This document shows, piece after piece, positions 7,906-16,623 of a stretch of 64,000 bases of DNA. The translations under genes and the position numbers were made by a program. Position 1 is the stretch's first letter. Each line of letters starts with the position of its first letter. Below the pieces are notes generated by a model. The model saw only the letters and a list, made by a program, of their open reading frames with translations, searched no databases and had not been told where the DNA came from. The stretch is from Microvirga sp. 17 mud 1-3 (lineage in GTDB: Bacteria; Pseudomonadota; Alphaproteobacteria; Rhizobiales; Beijerinckiaceae): assembly GCF_003151255.1 (NCBI RefSeq), contig NZ_CP029481.1:1550001-1614000 (forward strand), read 5' to 3'.

Positions 7906-9123
7906 ATGAAAGTCACGGCAAAACAGATATGGCTTGGAGCGGCCCTGCTGGCGGCAGGTCTCGTTCATGCGTCACAGGCCGGCGCGCAGGAGCCTGGCCT
8001 CACGGACAAGACAATTAAGATCGGCATGTTCTCGCCCCTGTCAGGGGCCAACATGGCCTACGGCTTCGATGTCGTGAACGCCGCCAAGATGTACTATAAC
8101 AAGATCAACAAAGAGGGCGGCGTCCACGGTCGCCAGATCGAGCTCGTCGTCGAGGACGACCGCTGCAACGCGAACGATCTCGTCTCCGCGGTCAAGAAAC
8201 TGGTGGAGCAGGACCAGGTCTTCATGCTCAACGGCGGATCGTGCTCCGCGGCTGCCGTCGCGGCGAAGGATTATGTCGTCCGCAGCAAGGTCCCGTGGGT
8301 CATGCTCAATGCCTCGGCCGACGGCGCTCTGTATCCGCCGACCGACTATATCTTCGGCGCCTATTCGATCACGCAGTATGCGGTCGGCGGCTCGGTCGTG
8401 GATTTCGGCAAGGAGCATCTGAAGGCCAAGAAGATCGGCTACATCAACCATGACGATGCCTATGGGGCCTGGAACCTCGAGGCGGCGCAGGACACCGCCA
8501 AGCAGCTCGGCGTCGAGCTCGCGGTGGAGTCCATCAACCCGAACATCACGGACGTGACGGCACCCCTGATCAAGCTCCGGGCCGCCAATCCGGACATGAT
8601 CGCGATCACGACCTATGCGAAGCCAGCGGCTCTCATCATCAAGAAAGCGCACGAACTCGGCATCACGAAGCCCATCGTGCTCACGGTGACCGGCACAGCC
8701 AACATGTCCCAGCTGGTGGAGAATGTCGGCAACAAGGATGCGCTCAAGAACTTCTATGTCCAGGATGTTCTCGCTGACGTGCCCGGCGGCCCCAAGATCA
8801 AGTGGGTCTACGACATGTATAAGGAGAACTATCCGGACCTCGCCGCAAAGCCGGACCACCCGCAGGCCTATATGCCGTATGGCATCGCTCCCGCCATGTC
8901 GGTCGTGAATGCGCTCAAGGAGGCCGGGCCCAACCCGACCCGCGAGAAGGTGGCCGAGGCCCTGCGATCCCAGAAATTCGACTCCGGCGTGATGGCCGGC
9001 CCCATCGAATTCGGGCCGAACGATCGCGCGGCACAGGAATCGACCATCTACCTGAAGTTCGATGGCAGCCAGCAGACCCTGATCCCCGGCTCGTTCCAGA
9101 GCCGCTGGAAGTACAAGGGCTGA
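7906..9123 (+). CDS. Liv-type ABC transporter substrate-binding protein
   Basis: This 405-residue periplasmic binding protein of the branched-chain amino acid (Peripla_BP_6) family has a signal peptide cleaved after about residue 27 (QAGAQ). The domain opens with IKIGMFSPLSGANMAYG and carries the two-lobe pattern through VVEDDRC, NGGSCSAAAVAA and AITTYAKPAALI. GGGAGGAAACA precedes the ATG. In catabolic clusters such proteins often bind aromatic acids, amides or other small carboxylates rather than amino acids. Here the surrounding dehydrogenases make a non-amino-acid ligand more likely (inference). Confidence 0.95.
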   Translation: MKVTAKQIWLGAALLAAGLVHASQAGAQEPGLTDKTIKIGMFSPLSGANMAYGFDVVNAAKMYYNKINKEGGVHGRQIELVVEDDRCNANDLVSAVKKLVEQDQVFMLNGGSCSAAAVAAKDYVVRSKVPWVMLNASADGALYPPTDYIFGAYSITQYAVGGSVVDFGKEHLKAKKIGYINHDDAYGAWNLEAAQDTAKQLGVELAVESINPNITDVTAPLIKLRAANPDMIAITTYAKPAALIIKKAHELGITKPIVLTVTGTANMSQLVENVGNKDALKNFYVQDVLADVPGGPKIKWVYDMYKENYPDLAAKPDHPQAYMPYGIAPAMSVVNALKEAGPNPTREKVAEALRSQKFDSGVMAGPIEFGPNDRAAQESTIYLKFDGSQQTLIPGSFQSRWKYKG

Positions 9124-9139
9124 GTTAAGCATCCAACTT

Positions 9140-9164
9140 CCGCGGAGGCCTGGCGCCTCCGCGG
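9140..9164 (+). other. Strong intercistronic stem-loop between binding protein and permease
   Basis: CCGCGGAGGC (9140-9149) pairs perfectly with GCCTCCGCGG (9155-9164) across a five-base loop. No T tract follows. Such hairpins after binding-protein genes usually stabilise the upstream mRNA, raising binding-protein yield over the permeases, with partial termination. Confidence 0.7.
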
Positions 9165-9188
9165 CCCCCCTGACTTAGCGAGGTCGGC

Positions 9189-10091
9189 ATGACGCTCGAG
9201 GTGGCACTCCTTTTCCTGCAGCAAGGCATCGCCTCCGGCCTGGTGGTCGGCAGCGTCTATGCGTTGCTCGCTCTCGCCATCGTTGTCATCTTCAAGACAT
9301 CGGAGGTGCCGAACTTCTCGCAGGGCGAGATGGTGATGGCGGCGGGCTATATTGCGCTCTACCTGCTCGTCTTCCGGAACCTGCCGCTCTGGGTTGTGAT
9401 GCCTGCGACGATTCTCGCGGCTTTCGCAGGAGCGGCCCTTTTCCGGCGTCTGATCCTGAATCAGGTGGCGCGGGCAAACGGAAGCCCGGTCAATCTCGTG
9501 ATCGCGACGCTGGGGCTCTCGTATGTTCTCAGAGGGTTCGTCCGGCAGACCGGGTTCGGCGATACGCCGCGCTCGTTTCCCCCGGTTATCGAGCCGCAAT
9601 CGATCATGATCGGGCAGGCCTCCGTGACGACCCTGGACCTCGTGATCCTCGCAACGGCGGTCGTCGTCATGGCTGCCTTCTTCTGGATGTTCAAATACAC
9701 GAAAGTCGGGCGCGCCATGCGGGCCGTCGGCATGAATCCTAAGGCTGCACAGCTCGTCGGCGTTGATCTCACGCGCATCCACATGATCGTGTGGGGCTTG
9801 TCAGGGGCGATCTCGGCCGTCGCCGCACTGCTGATCTCGCCGAAGGTGTTGATGACGGCCGATATGGGTTCCATCGTGACCCTGGGCTTCGCCGCGGCCA
9901 TCGTCGGCGGTTTCACGAGCCTGCCGGGCGCGGTCGTCGGCGGGTTCCTGATCGGCATCATCGAGAATCTCGTGGGTCTTTTCGTCACCTCGCGGGCCAT
10001 CGTGCTCGCGCCGTTCCTGGCCATCATGCTCGTGCTCGTCATCCGTCCGCAGGGGCTGTTCGGTGGCCGCGTCGAAATCAAGAAGGTCTGA
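9189..10091 (+). CDS. livH: Liv-type ABC transporter permease (LivH family)
   Basis: This 300-residue inner-membrane permease of the LivH family has about eight hydrophobic segments. It contains NFSQGEMVMAAGY near the N-terminus and the transmission loop GRAMRAVGMNPKAAQLVGVD near residue 170-190, which contacts the ATPase. GAGG precedes the ATG by about five bases. The next permease starts four bases after its stop, so translation is probably coupled. Confidence 0.95.
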   Translation: MTLEVALLFLQQGIASGLVVGSVYALLALAIVVIFKTSEVPNFSQGEMVMAAGYIALYLLVFRNLPLWVVMPATILAAFAGAALFRRLILNQVARANGSPVNLVIATLGLSYVLRGFVRQTGFGDTPRSFPPVIEPQSIMIGQASVTTLDLVILATAVVVMAAFFWMFKYTKVGRAMRAVGMNPKAAQLVGVDLTRIHMIVWGLSGAISAVAALLISPKVLMTADMGSIVTLGFAAAIVGGFTSLPGAVVGGFLIGIIENLVGLFVTSRAIVLAPFLAIMLVLVIRPQGLFGGRVEIKKV

Positions 10092-10095
10092 GCTC

Positions 10096-11103
10096 ATGTC
10101 CGACAAGACGGCCGCCATGGCTCCTCGCTCCGAGGCCAGTCTGCCGGCGGGCTGGTCCGCACGGGGCATTCCTTTCGTGCAGATTGCGCTGCTCGCCCTG
10201 GCGGCGGCCGCCCTGGTCATCCTGCCCTTTGTGGTGACCGGATACGTTCTCTATATCGCCAATCTTCTCCTCGTATTCGTGGTGCTCTGCCTCGGTCTCC
10301 ACCTCGTAATCGGCGAGACGGGGCAGTTCGCACTGGCGCACGCGGCTTTCTATGGCATCGGCATCTATACGAGCGGGCTGGCGGGCAACGCTTTCGGGTG
10401 GCCTTTCCCACTGTCCATGCTCCTCGCTGGGCTGATCGCCGGGGCGGTCGGAGTTGTGATCGGTGCTGTCGCGCTGCGCATGCGTGACATCTATCTGGCG
10501 CTCGCGACCTTCGCGTTCGGCGAGGCCATGCAATGGGTGTTCCTGAACTGGGACCGGGTAACCGGAGGCCCGAACGGCCTGCGGATCAGCCCGGCCCGCC
10601 TGGGCGCCTTCGAGATCCTCAGCGACAAGCAGGCCTATCCGGTCGTGGTCGTCATGGCGCTGTTGATGCTGGTCCTGACGATCATCATATCTCGCTCGCG
10701 CCTCGGCCGCGCCTTCCGGGCCGTGCGGGAATCCGAGGTCGCCGCGATGGCGATGGGTGTCCCGGTGCGCCGCGCCAAGATCGTAGCCTTCGGGCTCTCG
10801 GCTTTTTATGCGGGCGTCGCGGGCAGCATGTTCGCGACATTCTCCACCTATATCCATCCGGACAGCCTCGGCTTCCAGACCACGATCCTGGTGCTGACGA
10901 TGGTCGTGGTCGGGGGGCTCGGCTCCATCGCCGGCGCGGTCGGCGGCGCCATTGCGTTCGGGCTCATATCCGAGGTCCTGCGCCAGACACCTTCGTATCA
11001 GGAGATCATCTACGGGCTCATCCTGATCGTCTTCATGATGTACGCCCCGCGCGGCGTCTTCGCGTTCATTCGCGACAGGATGGGGAGGGCGGCCCGTGGC
11101 TGA
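10096..11103 (+). CDS. livM: Liv-type ABC transporter permease (LivM family)
   Basis: This 335-residue permease of the LivM family has about nine hydrophobic segments. It contains GETGQFALAHAAFYGIGIY (residues about 73-91) and the ATPase-contact loop GRAFRAVRESEVAAMAMGV. An upstream in-frame GTG at 10063 would overlap livH by 29 bases; ATG at 10096 is preferred, with AAGAAGG about nine bases upstream. The last eight bases overlap livG. Confidence 0.95.
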   Translation: MSDKTAAMAPRSEASLPAGWSARGIPFVQIALLALAAAALVILPFVVTGYVLYIANLLLVFVVLCLGLHLVIGETGQFALAHAAFYGIGIYTSGLAGNAFGWPFPLSMLLAGLIAGAVGVVIGAVALRMRDIYLALATFAFGEAMQWVFLNWDRVTGGPNGLRISPARLGAFEILSDKQAYPVVVVMALLMLVLTIIISRSRLGRAFRAVRESEVAAMAMGVPVRRAKIVAFGLSAFYAGVAGSMFATFSTYIHPDSLGFQTTILVLTMVVVGGLGSIAGAVGGAIAFGLISEVLRQTPSYQEIIYGLILIVFMMYAPRGVFAFIRDRMGRAARG

Positions 11104-11857
11104 TCATCTGCTCCAGGTGCATGACCTCACTGTCAGGTTCGGCGGCCTGACGGCGGTCAATCGCTTCGACATTTCCGTAGAACGCGGCACGATCCACGCC
11201 CTGATCGGGCCGAACGGTGCCGGAAAGTCGACGACGTTCAATTGCATCTCGCGGTTCTACCAGCCGACGACCGGGACGATCCTCCTCGACGGCACGGACG
11301 TGACGACCATGCCGGCCAGTGCCATGGCACGGCTCGGTGTCGCGAGGACTTTCCAGAACCTCGAGCTGTTCGGGGAGCTGACGGTTTTCGAGAATGTGAT
11401 GATCGGCGCGCATGTCCACGCGGGGCGGACATGGCGCGATGCGCTGTCGGCGCGTCCACCCGAGGTCGCCGAGCACGCCGAGCATCTTCTGGAGCGCACC
11501 GGCCTGTCGGCCTATCGCCATACCCGTGCCCGCAACCTGGATTTCGGGCATCAGAAGCTTCTGGAACTTGCGCGGGCTCTGGCCATCCGACCGCGCCTCC
11601 TCCTGCTGGACGAGCCCGCCGCCGGCCTCCGCAACCGGGAAATCGCCGCCCTCGATGCGCTGCTCACGGATCTTTGCCGCCGGGAGGGGATCACGATCCT
11701 GCTCGTGGAGCATGTCATGCAGCTCGTCATGGCGATCTCCGATCGGATCACTGTCCTGAATTTCGGAACGAAGATCGCGGAGGGCACGCCCGAGGACGTC
11801 CGGAACGATCCCGCCGTCATCGAGGCCTATCTGGGACAGGAGATGGCTCATGCCTGA
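11096..11857 (+). CDS. livG: Liv-type ABC transporter ATP-binding protein (LivG family)
   Basis: This 253-residue ATPase has Walker A GPNGAGKST (about residues 39-47) and Walker B LLLLDEPAAGL. The signature region reads LDFGHQKLLELARAL, where the LSYGQQRRLEIARAL pattern is usual; Ser is replaced by Asp and Gln by His. The switch His is in VEHVM. The start is GTG overlapping livM by eight bases; an overlap of the same size joins it to livF. The unusual signature may still be functional because the glycine is kept. Confidence 0.94.
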   Translation: MADHLLQVHDLTVRFGGLTAVNRFDISVERGTIHALIGPNGAGKSTTFNCISRFYQPTTGTILLDGTDVTTMPASAMARLGVARTFQNLELFGELTVFENVMIGAHVHAGRTWRDALSARPPEVAEHAEHLLERTGLSAYRHTRARNLDFGHQKLLELARALAIRPRLLLLDEPAAGLRNREIAALDALLTDLCRREGITILLVEHVMQLVMAISDRITVLNFGTKIAEGTPEDVRNDPAVIEAYLGQEMAHA

Positions 11858-12563
11858 CCTTCTCGAACTGACCGGCGTTTCCGCCTCCTATGGCCGCATT
11901 CAGGCCCTGTCGAATGTATCCCTCCGGGTGCAGGAGGGCAGCGTCGTGGCGCTGCTCGGCAGCAATGGCGCCGGAAAGACGACCACGCTCAACACGATCT
12001 CGCGCCTCGTGCCCGTCACCTCTGGCAGCATCCTGTTCGACGGCAAACCCATCGAGAACTGGCCGTCCCACAAGGTGGTGGAAGGCGGAATCGCACAGGT
12101 CCCGGAAGGGCGGGAGGTCTTCCGGGACATGAGCGTCCGTGAGAATCTCGAATTGGGCGCCTATAGACGCAAGGACACGGCGGCGGTCCGGTCCGATTTC
12201 GAGCGGGTGCTCGACTATTTCCCCAAGCTCAAGGAACGGCTGCAGCAGCGAGCCGGGACGCTCTCGGGCGGGGAGCAGCAGATGCTCCTGATTGGCCGCG
12301 CGCTCATGATGCGTCCGCGTCTTCTCCTGTTGGACGAGCCTTCGCTCGGCCTTTCGCCCGTGCTCGTGCAGCAGATCTTCGGCATTATCGACCGCCTGCA
12401 CAAGGACGGGCTCACCATTCTGCTCGTCGAGCAGAACGCCGCCATCGCTCTGGCGTGTTCGCGCTACGCCTACATTCTGGAAAACGGTGAAATGGCCCTT
12501 CAAGGTCTCTCGGACCAGCTGCGTCGTGACGACGGCGTGCGCCGGACCTATCTCGGGCACTGA
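11850..12563 (+). CDS. livF: Liv-type ABC transporter ATP-binding protein (LivF family)
   Basis: This 237-residue ATPase has Walker A GSNGAGKTT, the signature LSGGEQQMLLIGRAL, Walker B RLLLLDEPSLGL and the switch in LVEQNAAIA. It completes a five-part Liv transporter with the genes upstream. The ATG overlaps livG by eight bases, and only three bases separate its stop from the next SDR start, so the transporter and enzymes are one transcription unit. Confidence 0.95.
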   Translation: MPDLLELTGVSASYGRIQALSNVSLRVQEGSVVALLGSNGAGKTTTLNTISRLVPVTSGSILFDGKPIENWPSHKVVEGGIAQVPEGREVFRDMSVRENLELGAYRRKDTAAVRSDFERVLDYFPKLKERLQQRAGTLSGGEQQMLLIGRALMMRPRLLLLDEPSLGLSPVLVQQIFGIIDRLHKDGLTILLVEQNAAIALACSRYAYILENGEMALQGLSDQLRRDDGVRRTYLGH

Positions 12564-12566
12564 CGC

Positions 12567-13388
12567 ATGGGGCGCTTCGACGGACGTGTATTCCTGATCA
12601 CCGGCGCCGCCCGCGGGATCGGCGCAGCCGTTGTGCGTCGCCTTGCGAGCGAGGGTGCGGCAATCGCGGCCGCCGATCTGAATTCCGAGGGGCTGGACGA
12701 TCTGCGCGAGGAGATGGGAGGTCAAGGCACTCCGATCCTGACACGGACGCTCGATACTCGCCGTTCGGACGATGTCGACCGTTTCGTTGCCGATATCGAA
12801 AGCAGGCTGGGTCCGCTCTGGGCAGCGGTTCCCTGCGCGGGCGTCGCGCGTGCCCGGCCCGCAGAGTCGATGCAGGATGATGATTGGGCCACCGTGATCG
12901 ACGTCAATCTGACGGGTGTCTTCTATACATGCCGCGCCGCTGGCCGGGCCATGCTCGCGTATGGCAGGGGAGCCATCGTCAATGTTGCGTCGGTTACGGC
13001 ACTCGGCGGGCAGCCGGGCCGGGCCAATTATGCGGCGTCGAAATGGGGATTGGTCGGACTGACCAAGACCCTTGCGACGGAGTGGGGCAGGCGCGGCATT
13101 CGCGTCAACGCGGTTGCGCCGAACGGCGTAGACACGCCGATGATCCGGGATGGCATTCCGGCGCCCTTCCTTGAAGACGTGATGCTCGACCGCACGCCGC
13201 TCGGGCGCTTGGCGCAGCCGCATGAAATCGCCGCCGCCATCGCGTTCCTGCTCTCTGACGATGCGGCCTACGTCAATGGCGCGGTGCTCGAGATCGATGG
13301 AGGTCTGACGGCCGGGTTCCTCACCCACCGCCACGGAGCCGACTTCGCGACGAAATCCATATCGGCAAGCCAGGGAGAGAGCGCGTGA
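12567..13388 (+). CDS. SDR-family oxidoreductase
   Basis: This 273-residue classical SDR has the cofactor motif TGAARGIG (residues about 11-18) and catalytic Tyr155-xxx-Lys159 (YAASK) after ASVTALGGQPG. NNAG is replaced by PCAG. After the usual C-terminal VNGAVLEIDGG it carries an extra tail of about 20 residues ending ISASQGESA, longer than most relatives. The stop overlaps the next SDR start by four bases (GTGA). Pairs of SDRs in such operons often act on opposite stereoisomers or on successive alcohols (inference). Confidence 0.92.
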   Translation: MGRFDGRVFLITGAARGIGAAVVRRLASEGAAIAAADLNSEGLDDLREEMGGQGTPILTRTLDTRRSDDVDRFVADIESRLGPLWAAVPCAGVARARPAESMQDDDWATVIDVNLTGVFYTCRAAGRAMLAYGRGAIVNVASVTALGGQPGRANYAASKWGLVGLTKTLATEWGRRGIRVNAVAPNGVDTPMIRDGIPAPFLEDVMLDRTPLGRLAQPHEIAAAIAFLLSDDAAYVNGAVLEIDGGLTAGFLTHRHGADFATKSISASQGESA

Positions 13389-14134
13389 ACGGAAAGGGCA
13401 GCGGCGACAGGCCTGTCGCGTTGGTGACGGGCGGAGCCCAAGGCATCGGACGCGCCATCTGTGAGCGGCTTGCGCGCGACGGCTTTCATGTGGTGGTCCT
13501 CGACCGTAACGAGGCCGCGACCGAAACCGCCTGCAGGGAGATGAAAGCCGGCGGCCTGTCCGCACAGCCAGCCTGCGTCGACCTGACGGATCATGAGGCG
13601 ATCCGCTCGCTCATAGGCGAGCTTCCGCCTCTTTCTGCCTTGGTGAACAATGCCGGGATCTTTGACGAGCGGCGCTTCTTCGATCTCACGGCGGAGGATT
13701 TCAGGCGTGCCTACGAGGTCAACCTCGTCGCGCTGTTCGCCCTGTCGCAGGCAGCCGCGGAGCGAATGGCTGCCGGGGCCAAGATCGTCAACATCGCGTC
13801 CCGCGCCTTTCTGGGAGCGAGAAACCACGCTCATTACGTCGCGTCGAAGGCTGCCGTCGTCGGCTTCACGCGGGCGATGGCGATGGAACTTGCGGGCCGC
13901 GGAATCCTGGTCAACGCCGTCGCGCCTGGACTGATCGACACGCCACTGCTCGCGGCACTCACGCCCGATCGTCTTGCCGCGCAGCTCGCGCTCCAGCCGA
14001 CCGGCAAGGCCGGGCGTCCGGAAGATATTGCGAACGCAGTGGCTTTTCTCGCGTCGCCCGGAATGGACTTCATCACCGGCCAGGTCCTCCTAGTGGATGG
14101 CGGCAAGTCCCTGGGCGGCGGCATGGGCCTTTGA
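13385..14134 (+). CDS. SDR-family oxidoreductase
   Basis: This 249-residue classical SDR has TGGAQGIGRAI (residues about 15-25), a normal NNAG and catalytic Tyr151-xxx-Lys155 (YVASK). The C-terminal ITGQVLLVDGG is standard. The start is GTG overlapping the previous gene by four bases, with GGGAGAG upstream. It is the third SDR of the operon. The segment before the catalytic Tyr reads ASRAFLGARNHAH, so the active-site Ser is in IASR. Confidence 0.92.
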   Translation: MNGKGSGDRPVALVTGGAQGIGRAICERLARDGFHVVVLDRNEAATETACREMKAGGLSAQPACVDLTDHEAIRSLIGELPPLSALVNNAGIFDERRFFDLTAEDFRRAYEVNLVALFALSQAAAERMAAGAKIVNIASRAFLGARNHAHYVASKAAVVGFTRAMAMELAGRGILVNAVAPGLIDTPLLAALTPDRLAAQLALQPTGKAGRPEDIANAVAFLASPGMDFITGQVLLVDGGKSLGGGMGL

Positions 14135-14149
14135 AACAGAGATTGCTTG

Positions 14150-15856
14150 ATGGCTGATCGTAGCGAGACGTTCGACGAAGCTTATGATGTCGTGGTCGTG
14201 GGGTCCGGTGCCGGAGGCATGGCGGCGGCGCTCGCGGCTCGCAAGGCCGGCCTCGACGTCATCGTCGTCGAAAAGGCTGCCTGGATCGGCGGCAGCACCG
14301 CCATCTCCGGTGGGGCCGTGTGGATCCCTAAGAACCACCACCTCGCAGATGTCGGCCTTGAGGATGACGACACGCAGGTCCTCTCCTATCTTCGAGCCAT
14401 TCTGGGAAACCGCCTGCGCCAGGACATGATTGAGGCATTCCTTGAGAACGGCCCGCGGATGGTATCGTTCATGGAGCGCGAGACCGAGGTCGTCTTCCAG
14501 GCCCGTGCCTATTCGCCCGATTATCAGCCCGACCTGCCGGGCGCGTCCCTCGGCGGGCGGACCATCGACCCGGCACCGTTCGATGGCCGAACCCTTGGCC
14601 GGAACTTCGGTCTGCTCCGCCCGCCTCTGAAGGAGTTTCTGGCGTTCGGTGGGATGATGGTGAACCGGAAGGACATCGACGCTCTCCTCGGCATATCGAG
14701 CTCTGTGGCCAATCTCCGCCACGGAATGGAAATTCTTCTCCGGTATTTCGCAGATCGGGTGTCCTATCCGCGTGGCACGCGCCTGTTGATGGGCAATGCA
14801 CTGGCGGGACGGCTCCTGAAATCGGCGCTCGACGCGAGAATTGTCCTGCGCACGGAGACTTCCGCCAAGAGGTTGATGATATCTGAGGGCCGTGTTGCCG
14901 GGGTCCTTGTCGAGCATGGGGGACGAACGGCCAGCATCGGTGCGCGGCGCGGGGTCGTGCTGGCTGCCGGGGGCTTTCCGGCCGACGATCGAATGCGCGC
15001 TGAGTTCATTCCGTTCGCCGACCGGCACAAATCCATGGCGCCTGCCGCGAATACGGGCGACGGCATCAGGCTTGCCCTTGAGGTTGGCGGAGTAATCGAC
15101 GAGGACAATATCGGGAATGCCTTCTGGGCACCGGTTTCAACGCTGAAAAGGGCTGACGGGACCGAGATCCGGTTCCCGCATCTCATTCTCGACCGGCAGA
15201 AGCCGGGCCTTGTGGCCGTGAACGGGGCAGGGCGGCGCTTCGTGAACGAGGCGGTCTCGTACCATGAGTTCGTGGAGGCGATGCATCGTTCCCATGAGAC
15301 GGTGCCGACGATCCCGGCCTTCCTGATCTGCGACCGGGCCTTCATCCGGCGTTATGGCCTCGGGCTCGTCCGCCCCGGCCTTCGCCGCCTGCGTCCCTTT
15401 ATCGATGCCGGATATCTGATCGAAGCCGGCAGCATCCAGGAACTCGCCCGAAAGCTGGAGATCGACCCCGTGACCCTGTCGGAGACAGTGCGCCGGATGA
15501 ACGATTACGCGGCTTCCGGTCATGACCCCGAATTTGGCAAGGGCTCCAGCGCTTATAACCGCTATCTCGGCGATCCGGCGCACAAGCCCAATCCCTGCCT
15601 GGGGCCGATCGCGACGGCTCCCTTCTATGCGGTTCGCGTTTGGCCCGGGGATATCGGGACGGCTGCCGGCCTCAAGGTCGACGCCAAGGCCCGTGTTCTC
15701 GACCGGGGCGGCGAGCCGGTTCCGGGGCTGTTCGCCTGCGGCAACGACATGAACTCCATCATGGCCGGAGCCTATCCGGGCGCCGGCATCACGCTCGGCC
15801 CCGCCTTGACCTTCGGCTACATTGCCGGCCGGGAGCTGGCCCAGTCAGCCGCTTGA
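14150..15856 (+). CDS. FAD-dependent dehydrogenase, 3-ketosteroid delta1-dehydrogenase-like
   Basis: This 568-residue flavoprotein of the fumarate reductase/KstD superfamily begins with the dinucleotide fold GSGAGGMAAALAARKAG and the KstD-like stretch GGSTAISGGAVWIPKN. The C-terminus has AYPGAGITLGPALTFGY; the Tyr-x-x-x-Gly in it corresponds to the catalytic Tyr/Gly pair of KstD (family knowledge). It could introduce a C=C bond next to a ketone or run as a reductase. A steroid substrate is not shown: relatives act on other cyclic ketones or 2-enoyl systems. ATG at 14150 follows an in-frame TTG; the SD is weak. Confidence 0.85.
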   Translation: MADRSETFDEAYDVVVVGSGAGGMAAALAARKAGLDVIVVEKAAWIGGSTAISGGAVWIPKNHHLADVGLEDDDTQVLSYLRAILGNRLRQDMIEAFLENGPRMVSFMERETEVVFQARAYSPDYQPDLPGASLGGRTIDPAPFDGRTLGRNFGLLRPPLKEFLAFGGMMVNRKDIDALLGISSSVANLRHGMEILLRYFADRVSYPRGTRLLMGNALAGRLLKSALDARIVLRTETSAKRLMISEGRVAGVLVEHGGRTASIGARRGVVLAAGGFPADDRMRAEFIPFADRHKSMAPAANTGDGIRLALEVGGVIDEDNIGNAFWAPVSTLKRADGTEIRFPHLILDRQKPGLVAVNGAGRRFVNEAVSYHEFVEAMHRSHETVPTIPAFLICDRAFIRRYGLGLVRPGLRRLRPFIDAGYLIEAGSIQELARKLEIDPVTLSETVRRMNDYAASGHDPEFGKGSSAYNRYLGDPAHKPNPCLGPIATAPFYAVRVWPGDIGTAAGLKVDAKARVLDRGGEPVPGLFACGNDMNSIMAGAYPGAGITLGPALTFGYIAGRELAQSAA

Positions 15857-15879
15857 CACGAAAAGGAGTGCCCTTTGCC

Positions 15880-16482
15880 ATGAAGCTGTTCTATTCCTCG
15901 ACCTCGCCGTTTGTCCGCAAGGTCCTTGTCGTCGCCCATGAACTTGGCCTCGCCGACAGGATCGAGCGCCTCGCCTGTGCGGCCCATCCGGTCAATCGGG
16001 ACAAGACGATCATCAAGCACAATCCTCTTGGCCAGGTGCCGACCCTCCTGCTCGAGGATGGGCGCATGCTCGCGGACAGCCGCGTCATCTGCGAGTATCT
16101 AAATGACCAGGCGGGCGGCACGATCTTCCCGTCCGGCCCGCAGCGGTGGGACGTGCTCGTCGAACAGAGCTTGGCGGATGGATTGCTGGATGCGGCTCTT
16201 CTGGCCCGCTACGAGCGCGCGGTTCGGCCACCCGAGAAGCTCTGGCCGGAATGGCTCGACGGGCAAATCGACAAGATCCATACGGCCCTCGCGGCACTCG
16301 AAAAGGCCGCGCCGGGGCTCGGCGACCGTGCTGATATCGGAACTATTTCCTACGGATGCGCCCTGGGATATCTCGACCTGCGCTTTGAAGATTTGAACTG
16401 GCGGGAACATTATCGGGCCGCGAAGGACTGGTTCGCGCGCTTTGACGAAAGACCCTCCATGCGGGAGACCCGGCTCGGATAA
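15880..16482 (+). CDS. Glutathione S-transferase family protein
   Basis: This 200-residue GST has a thioredoxin-like N-terminal domain (1-80) with the likely catalytic serine region FYSSTSPFVRKV, the cis-proline in GQVPTLLL and the glutathione gamma-glutamyl motif ADSRVICEYL. A helical C-terminal domain follows. AAAAGGAG lies 12 bases upstream of the ATG. It ends the GntR operon just before a terminator-like hairpin. In a catabolic operon it may cleave ethers, dehalogenate, or isomerise a pathway intermediate with glutathione; which of these cannot be told from the sequence. Confidence 0.9.
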   Translation: MKLFYSSTSPFVRKVLVVAHELGLADRIERLACAAHPVNRDKTIIKHNPLGQVPTLLLEDGRMLADSRVICEYLNDQAGGTIFPSGPQRWDVLVEQSLADGLLDAALLARYERAVRPPEKLWPEWLDGQIDKIHTALAALEKAAPGLGDRADIGTISYGCALGYLDLRFEDLNWREHYRAAKDWFARFDERPSMRETRLG

Positions 16483-16502
16483 TCCGTCAGAGCTCAAGCG
16501 TG

Positions 16503-16525
16503 AGGCCGTACCGCCGGTGCGGCCT
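16503..16525 (+). terminator. Terminator-like hairpin after the GST gene
   Basis: AGGCCGTACC (16503-16512) pairs with GGTGCGGCCT (16516-16525) with one G-U wobble and a three-base loop. Only a short mixed tract (TGCGTCT) follows, so termination may be incomplete or Rho-assisted. Confidence 0.5.
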
Positions 16526-16623
16526 TGCGTCTCGACCAAAGGCGAAAAGATCGCGGCGGAGCCTTCTCGTCGCGAAGCGCGACCCATGGCATAAGGCCGC
16601 CGAATTTCCCCGGGCCAAGGTCT

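Noticed and set aside
14150..15856. Concluding steroid catabolism from the KstD-like flavoprotein
   Set aside because: No other steroid genes are present and the superfamily has many substrates.
15880..16482. Assigning the GST as a lignin beta-etherase (LigE/LigF)
   Set aside because: The three SDRs and a GST are suggestive, but no diagnostic LigE/F feature could be read, so only the family is given.
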